Positions 1 through 13,724 are shown, counted from the stretch's first letter. The stretch is DNA of 64,000 bases from Archangium sp. (GCA_030681645.1 JAUXRX010000057.1:372001-436000), one strand, 5' to 3'. A program made the numbers and translations. The notes: a model not told the origin generated them from the letters alone.

Positions 1-127
1 GGAAGCCCGCGAAGAAGAAGCTCACCTCGAACGCGATGTGGTTGCGCTCTTTGAAGGCCTTGAAGCGCGCGGAGACCCCAGCGGGAGGCGGTGCAGGCGG
101 TGACGGAGCAGCTGCGTCGGCGCTCAT
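1..127 (-). CDS. N-terminus of a probable membrane protein (partial, runs off the left edge)
   Basis: An ATG at 127 on the minus strand opens a frame that stays open to base 1, giving 42 residues. It begins with an Ala/Pro-rich stretch, then a basic segment (FKAFKERNH) and the start of a hydrophobic helix (FEVSFFFAGF). It begins 16 bases after the glutaredoxin stop, so it is probably the next gene of the yqgE-bolA-grxD unit. The arrangement recalls DUF2914-type membrane proteins of myxobacteria, but too little is visible to assign a family. Confidence 0.55.
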   Translation of the reverse strand, partial: MSADAAAPSPPAPPPAGVSARFKAFKERNHIAFEVSFFFAGF

Positions 128-142
128 GCCCCGCGTTCTACT

Positions 143-466
143 TCAGGTTCCCTTGACCAGGGCTTCCAGTTCGCCGCGCTGCGCGAGCTCGTTGACGATG
201 TCGCTGCCGCCCACGAACTGCCCGCGAATGTAGACCTGCGGAATGGTCGGCCAGTTCGAGTACGCCTTGATGCCCTCGCGGACCTCGGGGTCGGCGAGCA
301 CGTCGACCGAGTGCACCGGGCCGAACGGCTTGAGCAGCTCCAGCGCGCGCGCCGAGAAGCCGCAGCGGGGGAAGAGCTGGTTGCCCTTCATGTAGAGCAC
401 CACCGGGTGCGCCTTGATCTCTTCGTCGAAGCGGGCCTTGAGCGTGTCGGAGATGGGGGTCGTCAT
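143..466 (-). CDS. grxD: Monothiol glutaredoxin, Grx4/GrxD type
   Basis: Cytosolic CGFS glutaredoxin of 107 residues, the normal length for the single-domain class. The family binds and transfers [2Fe-2S] clusters together with glutathione and BolA-type partners. The CGFS active site is at residues 35-38 after KGNQLFPR. The TIPQVYI segment with the cis-proline and the GGSDIV glutathione-binding motif follow. I chose the ATG at 466 because it overlaps the bolA stop in an ATGA arrangement and has AGGTGA just upstream; an upstream in-frame ATG at 487 lies inside bolA. Being encoded directly after a BolA protein fits the known physical Grx-BolA complex. The assignment is secure. Confidence 0.93.
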   Translation of the reverse strand: MTTPISDTLKARFDEEIKAHPVVLYMKGNQLFPRCGFSARALELLKPFGPVHSVDVLADPEVREGIKAYSNWPTIPQVYIRGQFVGGSDIVNELAQRGELEALVKGT

Positions 467-720
467 TTCTTCACCTGTTGGGCCCATTGCTCGGGCGTGT
501 ACGTCTTGAGGGCGAGCGCGTGGAGCTCACCGGTGGCCAGCACGTCTTTCAAGGGCGCGTAGACCAGTTGATGCGCGCGCACCATCGGCATGCCGGCGAA
601 CTGCGCGCTCACCACCCGCGCCTCGAAGTGATCGTTCGTGCCCGTGGTGTCGACCACCTCGACCTGGGCGCCCGGCAACGCGCTCAGCACCCGCTCTTTG
701 ATCCACTCTGGACTCAGCAT
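463..720 (-). CDS. bolA: BolA/IbaG-family protein
   Basis: 85-residue single-domain BolA-fold protein, the usual size. The family pairs with CGFS glutaredoxins in iron-sulfur handling and stress responses. The conserved core is visible: the HFEARVVS strand (residues about 31-38), the HQLVYAPL segment and the C-terminal LHALALKTYTPEQW motif, whose His is the conserved cluster ligand. Its ATG shares one base with the yqgE stop (TGATG at 722-718), and its stop overlaps the grxD start (ATGA), so three genes are translated as a coupled unit. The sequence looks closer to the IbaG-like short BolA group than to E. coli BolA itself. Confidence 0.9.
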   Translation of the reverse strand: MLSPEWIKERVLSALPGAQVEVVDTTGTNDHFEARVVSAQFAGMPMVRAHQLVYAPLKDVLATGELHALALKTYTPEQWAQQVKK

Positions 721-1265
721 CAGTTCACTCCGCCCGAGGGGACCAGCCAGCCGGGATCGATGCCCATGCTCTTAATCGTGTGCTCCCAGATCTGCTTGGG
801 ATCATCACGCAGCACCGCCTGCGGGTTCGCCTCGGTGAACAGCCAGCTGCCCTGCTTCATCTCGAGCTCGATCTGCCCCGGCCCCCAGCCGGCGTAGCCC
901 AGGCAGAAGCGCACGCTGGCCGACTCGTCGAGCAGCAGCGGCGTGAGCGCGTCGCTGGTCACCGAGAGGTAGAGCCCGGGGAAGACCTCGTTGCGCTCTT
1001 CGATGTGCTTCGAGTCGTGCAGCACGAAGCCGCGGTAGGGCTCGACCGGGCCTCCGTGGAAGAGCGCGTCGTCGCAGCGGGACGTGGCGACCTTGATCTC
1101 CTGGCTGCGCGCGAGATCACGAAAGGTCAGCGGCGCGGTGCGGTTGATCACCAGGCCCATCGACCCCGATTCCGAGTGCTCGATCATCAGCACCACGGCC
1201 TTCTCGAAGTTCGAGTCGAGTAACTGCGGCATTGCGATCAAGAACCCGGGGGCGAGCGACTTCAC
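720..1265 (-). CDS. yqgE: YqgE/AlgH family protein
   Basis: 181-residue protein of the UPF0301 (YqgE/AlgH) family, a conserved bacterial protein of unclear biochemical role, sometimes linked to transcriptional control of alginate genes. The N-terminal GFLIAMPQLLDSNF, the GSMGLVINR segment, the LFHGGPV motif and the CLGYAGWGPGQLE-type motif (here GPGQIELE) are all typical. I chose a GTG start at 1265 because it gives the family's usual N-terminus, a few residues before the conserved SLAPGFLIAMP; an upstream ATG would lie deep inside the divergent oxidoreductase gene. The gene is first in the coupled yqgE-bolA-grxD unit. Confidence 0.88.
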   Translation of the reverse strand: MKSLAPGFLIAMPQLLDSNFEKAVVLMIEHSESGSMGLVINRTAPLTFRDLARSQEIKVATSRCDDALFHGGPVEPYRGFVLHDSKHIEERNEVFPGLYLSVTSDALTPLLLDESASVRFCLGYAGWGPGQIELEMKQGSWLFTEANPQAVLRDDPKQIWEHTIKSMGIDPGWLVPSGGVN

Positions 1266-1305
1266 GGATCGAGCATAAACAAGAGACGGCGAGTATGGAG
1301 CGCCC

Positions 1306-2328
1306 ATGCGCGCGCTCGTGAACATCAAGGCAGGTGGTCCCGAAGTCCTCCAGGTGCAGCAGCGCCCCGACCCGATGCCGCAGCCCGGGCAGGTGCTGGT
1401 CCGCGTCAAACGGGCAGGGCTCAACTTCGCCGACATCTCCGCACGCGTCGGCCTGTATCCCGACGCCCCCAAGTTCCCCATGGTGATGGGCTACGAGGTC
1501 AGCGGCGTCATCGAGGCGCTCGGCAACGGCGTGACCAGCTTCAGCAAGGGCGACCGGGTGGTCTCGATGTGCCGCTTCGGGGGCCAGGCCGAGCTGGTGG
1601 CCATTCCCGAAGCGCAGGTGCGCAAGATTCGCGAGGGCTTGAGCTTCGACGAGGCGGCCGCCCTGCCCGTCAACGCCCTCACCGCGTTCCACATGCTCCG
1701 CTGGGTGGCCCCCATTCAGCCGGGCATGACCGTGCTCATCCACATGGCGGCCGGGGGCGTGGGCCTCCTCGCCATTCAGCTGTGTAAGGCGGTGTCGAAC
1801 ATCACCATCATCGGTACCTCGTCGGCGGCGAAGCACGACTTCCTGAAGACCCAGGGTGTGCACCACTGCATCGACTACCGCACGAAGGACTACGCCCAGG
1901 AGGTGATGGAGCTCACGAAGGGCCGCGGCGTCGATCGCGTGCTCGACGCGCTCGGCGGGCCCGACTGGGAGAAGGGCTACAACCTGCTCAAGCCCGGCGG
2001 CCACCTGCACTGCTTCGGCTGGGCGAACATGGTCGATGGCAAGACGCGCAGCCTCTTCACCGTGGTGAGCCAGTTCCTCAAGCTCAAGAAGTACAGCCCG
2101 ATGGAGCTGATGGACAAGAACCGCGGCGTCTCCGGCACCAACATGGGCCACCTCTGGGGCGAGGTGGAGCTGATGGCGCACCACCTCGACAAGGTCCTCG
2201 AGCTCAACGCCGGGGGCAAGCTCACCGCGCACGTCGACAGGGTGTTCCCGCTCGACAAGGCCGGCGAGGCCCACCAGTACGTCCAGGACCGCAAGAACGT
2301 GGGCAAGGTGCTGCTCGCCTGCGACTGA
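1306..2328 (+). CDS. VAT1-like medium-chain reductase (quinone oxidoreductase family)
   Basis: 340-residue NAD(P)H-dependent MDR-superfamily oxidoreductase of the zinc-independent quinone reductase branch, most like the VAT-1 subgroup. The N-terminal GroES-like domain carries GLNFADI and the MGYEVSGVIEA motif. The Rossmann nucleotide-binding loop reads HMAAGGVGLLAIQL (about residues 146-159). The zinc-ligand Cys/His set of alcohol dehydrogenases is absent. The ATG at 1306 follows a TGGAG ribosome site and lies 40 bases from the divergent yqgE start, so the short gap must hold both promoters. The physiological substrate cannot be told from sequence. Confidence 0.87.
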   Translation: MRALVNIKAGGPEVLQVQQRPDPMPQPGQVLVRVKRAGLNFADISARVGLYPDAPKFPMVMGYEVSGVIEALGNGVTSFSKGDRVVSMCRFGGQAELVAIPEAQVRKIREGLSFDEAAALPVNALTAFHMLRWVAPIQPGMTVLIHMAAGGVGLLAIQLCKAVSNITIIGTSSAAKHDFLKTQGVHHCIDYRTKDYAQEVMELTKGRGVDRVLDALGGPDWEKGYNLLKPGGHLHCFGWANMVDGKTRSLFTVVSQFLKLKKYSPMELMDKNRGVSGTNMGHLWGEVELMAHHLDKVLELNAGGKLTAHVDRVFPLDKAGEAHQYVQDRKNVGKVLLACD

Positions 2329-2354
2329 GCGTCGCTGCGAGCGTGGGCGCCCAT

Positions 2355-2382
2355 CCCCCGACTCCGCTCGGGACGAACGGGG
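2355..2382. repeat. Interspersed hairpin repeat (GACTCCGCTC...GACGAACGG type)
   Basis: Between the convergent oxidoreductase and glycosyltransferase genes lies a short element with the core GACTCCGCTCGGGACGAACG. It can fold as CCCGA / TCGGG around a 6-base loop. The core matches, from memory, a repeat seen between genes in many unrelated bacterial genomes. It could act as a bidirectional transcript end here. The window holds only one clear copy. Confidence 0.45.
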
Positions 2383-2391
2383 TCCCGGCCG

Positions 2392-3681
2392 CTACGCGCT
2401 GAAGCGCCGCAGCAGCTCAGCCGCGACGCGCGCGGCACCGTCTCCCGGGGGCAGCCGGGCGGCCAGCGCCTGCGCCTTCGCGCGCCGTTCGGGGTGAAGC
2501 GCCGCGAGCACCTCCCGTGCGACCGAGGCGGGCGCGAGGCGCTCGCCGTGCACCCAGCTCCCCACGCCCAGCGCCTCCACCCGCTGCGCGTTCGCGATCT
2601 GCTCACCCCCGAAGGGCACGAGCACCAGCGGCGTGCCGGCGCGCAGCGCCTCGTTGGTGCTGTTGTTGCCGCCGTGGCTGACGAACGCGGCCACCTTCGG
2701 CAGCAACGCGACCTGCGGGGCGAAGCGCACCACCACGTCACCGGGCCCCGCGGCCGCCCTCGCCGCGTCGAGCGAGTTCCCGGCCGCCACCACCGCGCGC
2801 GCCCCCGCGAGGTGCACGCCTTCGATGAGCGTGCGGTACAGCGCCGGGTGATCGTTGAAGACCGTGCCTAGCGACACGTACACCAGCGGCCGGCTGTCTC
2901 CCTCGAGCTCCTCCCAGGGGAAGTCCGTCGGGCCGGCAGCGCGCTGCCCCAGGCACGGGCCCGCCCAGAGAAGCGGCCCCCTCAGGTCAGGACGCGGAGG
3001 CTCGATCGCCTCGAAGCTGGTCAGCACGTTGAGCTCGGTCGCGTAGGGCCGGCCCAGCATGCCCGCCGGCACGGGCGTCAGCCCCAGTGACGCGCGCGCC
3101 TTGCCCAACGCGCGATCCACCAACTGGAGCAGGCGCGAGAGCCGCTGCTCGGCTTCCACCCACGAGCGGGGGTCGCTGCCCGGTGCGAGGCCGCTGCCGA
3201 ACGGCGGCTGCCCGGCGACCGGGAACGGCAGGCCCGAGTGGTACACGGCGACGAAGGGCACCTGGGCCACCTCCGCCGCGAGCCAGGCGCCGAAGAAGGC
3301 GTAGTCGGCGACGACGACGGCCGTGCGCTCCCGCTTCAGCGTCTCGAGCAGCACCCGGGCGCTCGCCAGCGCGTCGGCGGTGAAGAGGCGGCACGCCCAC
3401 TCGAGCTCGTCATAGCCGCGGGTGTTCGCGATGCGGCTCGCGGCGAAGGCGGCGCGCACCGAGAAGGGCGTGCGCACCAGCGAGAAGCCGTCGCGCTGCA
3501 CTCCCGCCACCACCTCGGTGGCCGCCCGGAGCGGCGCAGGGGTGGGAAGAAACGAAGGCAGCCAGGGAATTCGCGTGAGGGCGAAGTGCGCCCGGTGCCC
3601 CGCGCGCAGGAGCTCGCCCCCGATGGCCCGAAGCGCCTGGGTGTGCCCGACCGTCGAGTGCGCGGCGAAGAGGGCGTGCAA
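2392..3681 (-). CDS. GT1-family glycosyltransferase (MGT/UGT-like)
   Basis: 429-residue GT-B fold glycosyltransferase. The N-terminal domain starts with MHALFAAHSTVGHTQALRAIGGEL, typical of enzymes that bind a lipid or natural-product acceptor. The C-terminal nucleotide-sugar domain has PLVYVSLGT and FVSHGGNNSTNEALRAGTPLVLVPFGGEQ, the PSPG-like donor site with HGG and the closing E/Q. The likely reaction is sugar transfer from a UDP- or dTDP-sugar to a small acceptor. The start is a TTG at 3681, one base after the stop of the DsbA-like gene, so translation is probably coupled. The acceptor is unknown. A role in cell-envelope glycolipids or secondary metabolites is possible. Confidence 0.85.
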   Translation of the reverse strand: MHALFAAHSTVGHTQALRAIGGELLRAGHRAHFALTRIPWLPSFLPTPAPLRAATEVVAGVQRDGFSLVRTPFSVRAAFAASRIANTRGYDELEWACRLFTADALASARVLLETLKRERTAVVVADYAFFGAWLAAEVAQVPFVAVYHSGLPFPVAGQPPFGSGLAPGSDPRSWVEAEQRLSRLLQLVDRALGKARASLGLTPVPAGMLGRPYATELNVLTSFEAIEPPRPDLRGPLLWAGPCLGQRAAGPTDFPWEELEGDSRPLVYVSLGTVFNDHPALYRTLIEGVHLAGARAVVAAGNSLDAARAAAGPGDVVVRFAPQVALLPKVAAFVSHGGNNSTNEALRAGTPLVLVPFGGEQIANAQRVEALGVGSWVHGERLAPASVAREVLAALHPERRAKAQALAARLPPGDGAARVAAELLRRFSA

Positions 3682-3682
3682 C

Positions 3683-4711
3683 TCAGTCGGCGCCGAGGCG
3701 GGCCAGCTCTGCGTCGATCACCTTGCGGAAGGCCTCTTCAGGCTGCGCGCCCGAGAGCATGAAGCCGTTGATGAAGAACGCCGGGGTCCCGCTCACCCCC
3801 ACCTGCTGACCGGCCGCGACGTCGCGCTTCACCAGGGCCGCGGTGCGCCCGGAATCGAGGCAGCTGGCGAACTTCGTCTCGTCCACCCCGGCCTGCTTCG
3901 CCTGCATCTTGAGCGCGTCGACGTCGAGCTCCTGTGACTCGAAGAGCGCGTCGTGCAGCTCCCAGAACCTGCCCTGCTCGTCGGCGCACGCGGTGGCCTC
4001 CGCGGCCTTGGGCGCCTTGGGGTGGAAAGACAGCGGGTAGTGGCGGAACACCAGGCGCACCTTGTCGCCGTAGGCCTTGAGCACGAGCATCACCGTCTCG
4101 TGCGCCTTCGCGCAGAAGTGGCACTCGAAGTCGGCGAACTCGACGATCACCACCTTCGCGGCGGCGTTGCCCCGGCTGGGGCCCGTCGCGTCCACCGACT
4201 TGCGCGGCTTCACGGGGCCCTCGAGCACCATCACGAAGCCGGCTTCCTTCTTGAGCTGGCCGAACACCTCGCGGGCCCTGCGGGTGCGCTCCTCGCGCTG
4301 CACCGCCTTGCGGATCTCCGGCTTCACGTCGTCGAAGGTCACCTCGGGCGGGAGCCGGCCGCGCGCCTTCTCGAAGAGCGCGCGCATCTCGGCCTCGCTG
4401 GGCTCCTCGAGGCCGCTCTCGATGTTCTTCGCCAGCCACCCCTCTTCCGACTGGCCGGCCGCCTTCGCCTTCTGCGCCACCAGCGCCTCGATGGCGATAC
4501 GATCGGCCGCCTCGGAGCGCAGCTCGTACATCTGTTCCTGCAGCTTGCTCAGCTCGTCGGCGACCTTGGCGTCGACCTCGGCGAGGCGAATGACGCGCTC
4601 GCCGTACTTCGCCACCACGGGGGTCGGCCCTTCGCCCTGCTGGGCTGACTGGGTCGTGGCGCACGCCGAGAGGAACACTGCACCGATCAGGAAAAAACGC
4701 ATGACGTTCAC
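3683..4711 (-). CDS. DsbA-like thiol oxidoreductase lipoprotein with a SurA-type N-terminal region
   Basis: 342 residues. A signal peptide ends in the lipobox LSAC (Cys17), so the protein is a membrane-anchored periplasmic lipoprotein. Residues about 30-165 are charged and helical, like the chaperone part of SurA/PpiC proteins. Residues about 180-340 form a DsbA/thioredoxin_4 domain with FADFECHFC (Cys197 and Cys200) and the cis-proline loop GVSGTPAFFING. It should oxidise or isomerise disulfides in exported proteins. The upstream neighbour is a Cys-rich exported protein 10 bases away, a plausible client. ATG at 4711 was chosen; an ATG three codons later is equally possible. Confidence 0.86.
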   Translation of the reverse strand: MNVMRFFLIGAVFLSACATTQSAQQGEGPTPVVAKYGERVIRLAEVDAKVADELSKLQEQMYELRSEAADRIAIEALVAQKAKAAGQSEEGWLAKNIESGLEEPSEAEMRALFEKARGRLPPEVTFDDVKPEIRKAVQREERTRRAREVFGQLKKEAGFVMVLEGPVKPRKSVDATGPSRGNAAAKVVIVEFADFECHFCAKAHETVMLVLKAYGDKVRLVFRHYPLSFHPKAPKAAEATACADEQGRFWELHDALFESQELDVDALKMQAKQAGVDETKFASCLDSGRTAALVKRDVAAGQQVGVSGTPAFFINGFMLSGAQPEEAFRKVIDAELARLGAD

Positions 4712-4721
4712 TCTCTCACAG

Positions 4722-5057
4722 TCACTTCACCAGATGGTGCGCACAGACCAGCACCCGGGGGAACTCCGCAGGCCGGCCCGCCTCGGGTGAGAGGAAGCCC
4801 TTCTCGTCGACCCAGCGGCGGCAGGTCCACCCATTCGGGCAGCCCGCGTCGTCGACGCACGGCGGGCCGCACTGGCCGAACGAGGCGAAGCCATCACCCT
4901 TCGGGACCACCACGCACCGCTCGGGCGGGTCGCAGTCGTCGTGGGTCAGGCACTGCGCGAGCGGGTGAGGCCCGGGGGCGCGCTGGCTCGACATGTACCA
5001 GGCCAGCCCCAGCGACAGGCCGACCAGCGCGAAGATCAGCGTGCTCTGCCGGCTCAT
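4722..5057 (-). CDS. Small Cys-rich membrane-anchored protein
   Basis: 111 residues starting at an ATG at 5057 with GAGGAG nine bases ahead. A single hydrophobic helix (residues about 6-25) acts as signal anchor. The rest is periplasmic and has eight Cys, the first seven in a compact pattern (CLTHDDC, ERC, GQCGPPC, AGC, TC) like the short disulfide-rich modules common in myxobacterial surface proteins; the eighth is near the C-terminus. Four disulfides are possible. It sits between lon (46 bases upstream) and the DsbA-like lipoprotein (10 bases downstream). That position suggests co-expression with an oxidoreductase that could fold it. Function is unknown. Confidence 0.75.
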   Translation of the reverse strand: MSRQSTLIFALVGLSLGLAWYMSSQRAPGPHPLAQCLTHDDCDPPERCVVVPKGDGFASFGQCGPPCVDDAGCPNGWTCRRWVDEKGFLSPEAGRPAEFPRVLVCAHHLVK

Positions 5058-5103
5058 GGTCTCCTCACCGCGGCCAGCGCTTCCGCTGCCGGCTCGGCTC
5101 CGG

Positions 5104-7509
<2,406 letters not shown>

Positions 7510-7577
7510 GGCTGTGACGGGTTGTAGCGCTGAGGGCGCGATCCGTCACCTTTACCGACCCAGGTTTACAGGTCCGG

Positions 7578-9206
7578 TTACTCCGCGATGCTGGTGTACC
7601 GGTACTCGGGATCTTCGTCGGCCTTCTGCTTGCCCACCTCGGCGTTCGGCAAGGCCTTCTTCAGCAGGCCGGCGTCGCTGGTCGAGAAGTAGTTGTCCGA
7701 GAGGATGAGCTTCTTGAGGTGCTTGAACTTCGGGGCGTTGGCGATCAACGCCGCGGCGCCCTTGTCGGCGAGCACACCCATGCTCAGGTCGAGCGCCTCG
7801 AGCCGGGGGAGGATCTTCGAGGCGCAGATCGCCTTGATCAGGTCCTCTTCCCACTCGGAGTTCTTGAGGCCCAGGGTCTTGAGCGCCGGCAGGCCGCTAC
7901 CCTCGAGGATGCCCTTGAGGGAGGCGACGGTCGAGCTGCAGCCGTAGTCCTCTTTGCCGAAATAGAGCTCGAGGTGGGTGAGCTTCGGGAGCTTCGCCGA
8001 GCCGATCTGCGTGGGCGCGTTCTTGTTGAGACCGCCCGAGATGAAGATGAGCTTCTCGAGGTGAGGTGCCTCGATGTCGCCGAAGTCGATGGCCTCGCCG
8101 TCGTCGCTGCCCGCGGAGCCCCGGAGCAGCAGTTCCTTCAGGTGGGGCGCCGCAGCCCAGAGGCCGCTGATGTCACCGACCCGGCGCCACGATTCCTGGT
8201 CCATGTGCTCGGCGTTGGGGCTCATGTCGAGCGTCTGCAGCAGCGGCAGGGGGCCGCAGTCGCTGATCACGCTCGCCAGGCCCTCCATGTGCCACTCGAG
8301 GTCCTCGTGCGGGGGGAGGCCGAGGGTGAGCTTCTGCACGAAGCGGCCGGCCGGGTGCTTGAGGACCCGCTCGAGCGCCGCTTCCATCGCGCCCTCTTCC
8401 TCGACGTCGTCGGGCTGCAGGTCGAACTCGGCGATCACGCCGTTCTTCCAGACGATGTCGCCCTCGATCGAGCCGAGGAGCTCCTTCGCCACGTCGCCCT
8501 GCTTCTTCTTGTTCGGCTTGCCCTGCACTGCCAGCGCGATCATCTCGGCCCACGGCTCGCCCTGCTCGAGCAGCCAGTCGGCGAAGACGCGCCAGTTCTT
8601 TCCGTCGTCGGGGTTGGCGGCGATCGCGGCCTCCAGCGCCGGGTTGCTGGGCACCTTCTTCACGCCGACCTCGGCGTAGCCCTTGCCCGTCTTCTCGGCG
8701 ATCAGCTTCTTGGTGTCGGCCTTCGCTTCGCCGGCGCTCTCGAAGTCCTTCTCCTTGGTCTGGCCGGCGGTGCCGATCTTGCCGAAGCGAACGATCTGCT
8801 GCTCGCCTTCGACCTTCACTTCCCAGAACTTGCTCGACGAGCCTTCCACGAACTCGAAGCGGCGGAAGCCGGGCTCGACGGCGGCAGGCGCGGCGGCCTT
8901 GGCGGGCGCAGGAGGCGGCGTGGGTGCAGGCGCCTTCTTCACAGCCACCTTCGCCGGAGCGGGTGCAGCGGCAGGAGCAGCAGCAGCGCCGCCACCGCCC
9001 TTCTCGGCGTAGCCCTTCTTCGTCTTCTCACCGACGAGCTTGTCGTGGAGCTTCTGAGCGCCGGCCGGTGACCCCTCGTCCTTCACGGTGGTCTGACCAG
9101 CGGCGCCGATCTTCCCGTAGCGGGTGAGGACCTTGTTGCCCTCAGTCCAGACTTCCCAGAACTTGTTGGACGACCCCTCGGAAAACTCGAAGTAGCGCTT
9201 GCTCAT
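7578..9206 (-). CDS. Tandem WGR-domain protein with TIGR02996 and leucine-rich-like region
   Basis: 542 residues, ATG at 9206 after a GGGAGGGG ribosome site. Two WGR domains occur at residues about 1-70 and 110-195; each has the pattern EGSSxKFWEV, RYGKIG or RFGKIG, AGQT and a KGYAE end. They are separated by an Ala/Pro linker. A TIGR02996 repeat-companion domain follows (NPALEAAIAANPDDGKNWRVFADWLLEQGEPWAEMI). The rest is leucine-rich-like, with segments such as LLQTLDMSPN and LEALDLSMG. WGR domains bind DNA ends or nucleic acid in PARPs and in bacterial proteins such as MolR; no PARP catalytic domain is present here. The overall role is unknown. Confidence 0.85.
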   Translation of the reverse strand: MSKRYFEFSEGSSNKFWEVWTEGNKVLTRYGKIGAAGQTTVKDEGSPAGAQKLHDKLVGEKTKKGYAEKGGGGAAAAPAAAPAPAKVAVKKAPAPTPPPAPAKAAAPAAVEPGFRRFEFVEGSSSKFWEVKVEGEQQIVRFGKIGTAGQTKEKDFESAGEAKADTKKLIAEKTGKGYAEVGVKKVPSNPALEAAIAANPDDGKNWRVFADWLLEQGEPWAEMIALAVQGKPNKKKQGDVAKELLGSIEGDIVWKNGVIAEFDLQPDDVEEEGAMEAALERVLKHPAGRFVQKLTLGLPPHEDLEWHMEGLASVISDCGPLPLLQTLDMSPNAEHMDQESWRRVGDISGLWAAAPHLKELLLRGSAGSDDGEAIDFGDIEAPHLEKLIFISGGLNKNAPTQIGSAKLPKLTHLELYFGKEDYGCSSTVASLKGILEGSGLPALKTLGLKNSEWEEDLIKAICASKILPRLEALDLSMGVLADKGAAALIANAPKFKHLKKLILSDNYFSTSDAGLLKKALPNAEVGKQKADEDPEYRYTSIAE

Positions 9207-9270
9207 GGTGCCCCTCCCGGCGGTTGAGGGGCGGAGGTTGGCTCATCTACGGGCGCTACGCACCCATGAA

Positions 9271-9320
9271 ACCTCTCCCTGCGAAAGCGGGGAGAGGTCG
9301 GCCGAGGGCCGGGTGAGGGG
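9271..9320. repeat. Hairpin repeat of the CCTCTCCC/GGGAGAGG family, possible terminator
   Basis: Right after the prolyl oligopeptidase stop lies ACCTCTCCC (9271-9279) facing GGGGAGAGGT (9289-9298), followed by a G-rich arm GGGCCGGGTGAGGGG. This is a widespread intergenic repeat type in GC-rich bacteria. On the minus strand it would fold just downstream of the gene and could end transcription or protect the 3' end. A second copy sits on the other side of the same gene. Confidence 0.5.
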
Positions 9321-9321
9321 C

Positions 9322-11451
<2,130 letters not shown>

Positions 11452-11471
11452 GCCCGACACATACCCTGTCT

Positions 11472-11507
11472 CCCTCTCCCCGAGGGGGAGAGGGTTGGGG
11501 AGAGGGC
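11472..11507. repeat. Second CCCTCTCCCC/GGGGAGAGGG hairpin repeat
   Basis: A perfect 10-base stem CCCTCTCCCC (11472-11481) and GGGGAGAGGG (11485-11494) with a 3-base loop, followed by TTGGGGAGAGGG. It belongs to the same repeat family as the element at 9271-9320. It lies in the 84-base gap between the divergent oligopeptidase and the small gene at 11536, so it sits in or near both promoters. Confidence 0.55.
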
Positions 11508-11535
11508 AGACAAACAGGTCTGGTAGACTCAGCAA

Positions 11536-11808
11536 GTGCTTCCGTCTCCGCTCATCCCGCCCGAGGAACGCTTGATCGCAGCGTTCGAGCTGTTCGAGTT
11601 CGGACTGGCCATCAAGCGAGCCCAACTCGCCGCGCGCAGCCCCCGCGCTTCGGCGTCCACGCTCGAGAAGAAAGTGAATGCATGGCTCGCAAGCCACCCA
11701 CTACCGACCGTGCCGGGTCTCGTTCAGCGCCCCGTTCCACCTCGTTGGAGAGTGCCCTCGAAGAAACGCGGCGGGTCCTCGACGAAGAGCAGCGGCCGTA
11801 CGCGCTGA
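11536..11808 (+). CDS. Small helical protein overlapping a nucleotidyltransferase gene
   Basis: 90 residues from a GTG start. The N-terminal part (PPEERLIAAFELFEFGLAIKRAQLAAR...[15 protein letters not shown]) looks like a genuine conserved helical protein; similar short proteins with a PPEERL start and an AWL end occur, from memory, before nucleotidyltransferase genes in myxobacteria. Beyond residue about 55 the frame runs into the next gene for 127 bases with a basic, low-complexity tail. So either the overlap is real or the original stop has been lost. The pair may be an antitoxin-like and toxin-like couple, but the role is not established. Confidence 0.55.
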   Translation: MLPSPLIPPEERLIAAFELFEFGLAIKRAQLAARSPRASASTLEKKVNAWLASHPLPTVPGLVQRPVPPRWRVPSKKRGGSSTKSSGRTR

Positions 11809-12392
11809 TTGGCGGGCTCGCAATCTCGGCCCGCGCGACGCCCCGGTTCACCCATGACGTCGACTTCGCGCTGTTCTGTACCGATGCCGAAGCAGAGGGA
11901 CTGGTTGGTTCGTTCGTTCGCCGAGGGTGGGCGGTCGACGCGTTGCTGATGACGAAGTCCACCAACCGAATCGCGACGGTCCGGTTGACGCCACCGCGGT
12001 CAAAGGTCCTCGTCGATCTCCTCTTTGACTTCACCGGCATCGAGCGCGACATCGTCACGAGCGCGACGGATGCGCTCGTGCGCGACGGCCAGACGATGCC
12101 GGTCGCCACACGAGCACACATGATCGCGATGAAGGTCCTGGCGTTCCGACCCAAGGACAAAGTCGACGTCGACTACCTGCTCGACCGCGCCACCAAGCCG
12201 GAGATCGCGGTGGCACGGCGGGCGCTGGCGGAAATGGCCCGAGCGGGCAAGGAACCAAAGCGAGACCTCGTTGGGGATCTCGATGAATTGCTCGCGGTAA
12301 GAGCAGCCCGCCCGGTCGAGTTCGTCAAGGTCCCGCCTTCGAGGTGGCCGAAGGGATGGACTCGGCCGCCGAAAAAGCGCCCCAGCAAGAAG

Positions 12393-12404
<12 letters not shown>
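11682..12404 (+). CDS. Nucleotidyltransferase-fold protein (AbiEii/MNT-like)
   Basis: 240 residues. The minimal nucleotidyltransferase motif is present: IGGLAISAR (Gly44-Gly45), then DVD (Asp59, Asp61) and a third acidic residue in VLVDLLFD (Asp112). The family transfers a nucleotide to protein, tRNA or small molecules; members of the AbiEii class act as toxins. The C-terminus is basic ([12 protein letters not shown]). The start could be the ATG at 11682 or a TTG at 11745; both overlap the preceding small gene. The 3' end overlaps the convergent clpX by 12 bases. Target unknown. Confidence 0.75.
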
Positions 12405-13670
<1,266 letters not shown>

Positions 13671-13697
13671 GCGTCCTTGAGGTTAACCCTGACTGGC

Positions 13698-13724
13698 ACG
13701 CTGCGCCAAAGCCGGCCGCAGCGT
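13698..13724. promoter_or_regulatory. Inverted repeat between clpP and clpX
   Basis: ACGCTGCG (13698-13705) and CGCAGCGT (13717-13724) form a perfect 8-base stem with an 11-base loop in the clpP-clpX gap. The palindrome GGTTAACC (13681-13688) lies between it and the clpX start. No T-run follows on the minus strand, so it is less likely a simple terminator than an attenuator, RNA processing site or operator. It could explain different clpP and clpX expression levels. Confidence 0.4.
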
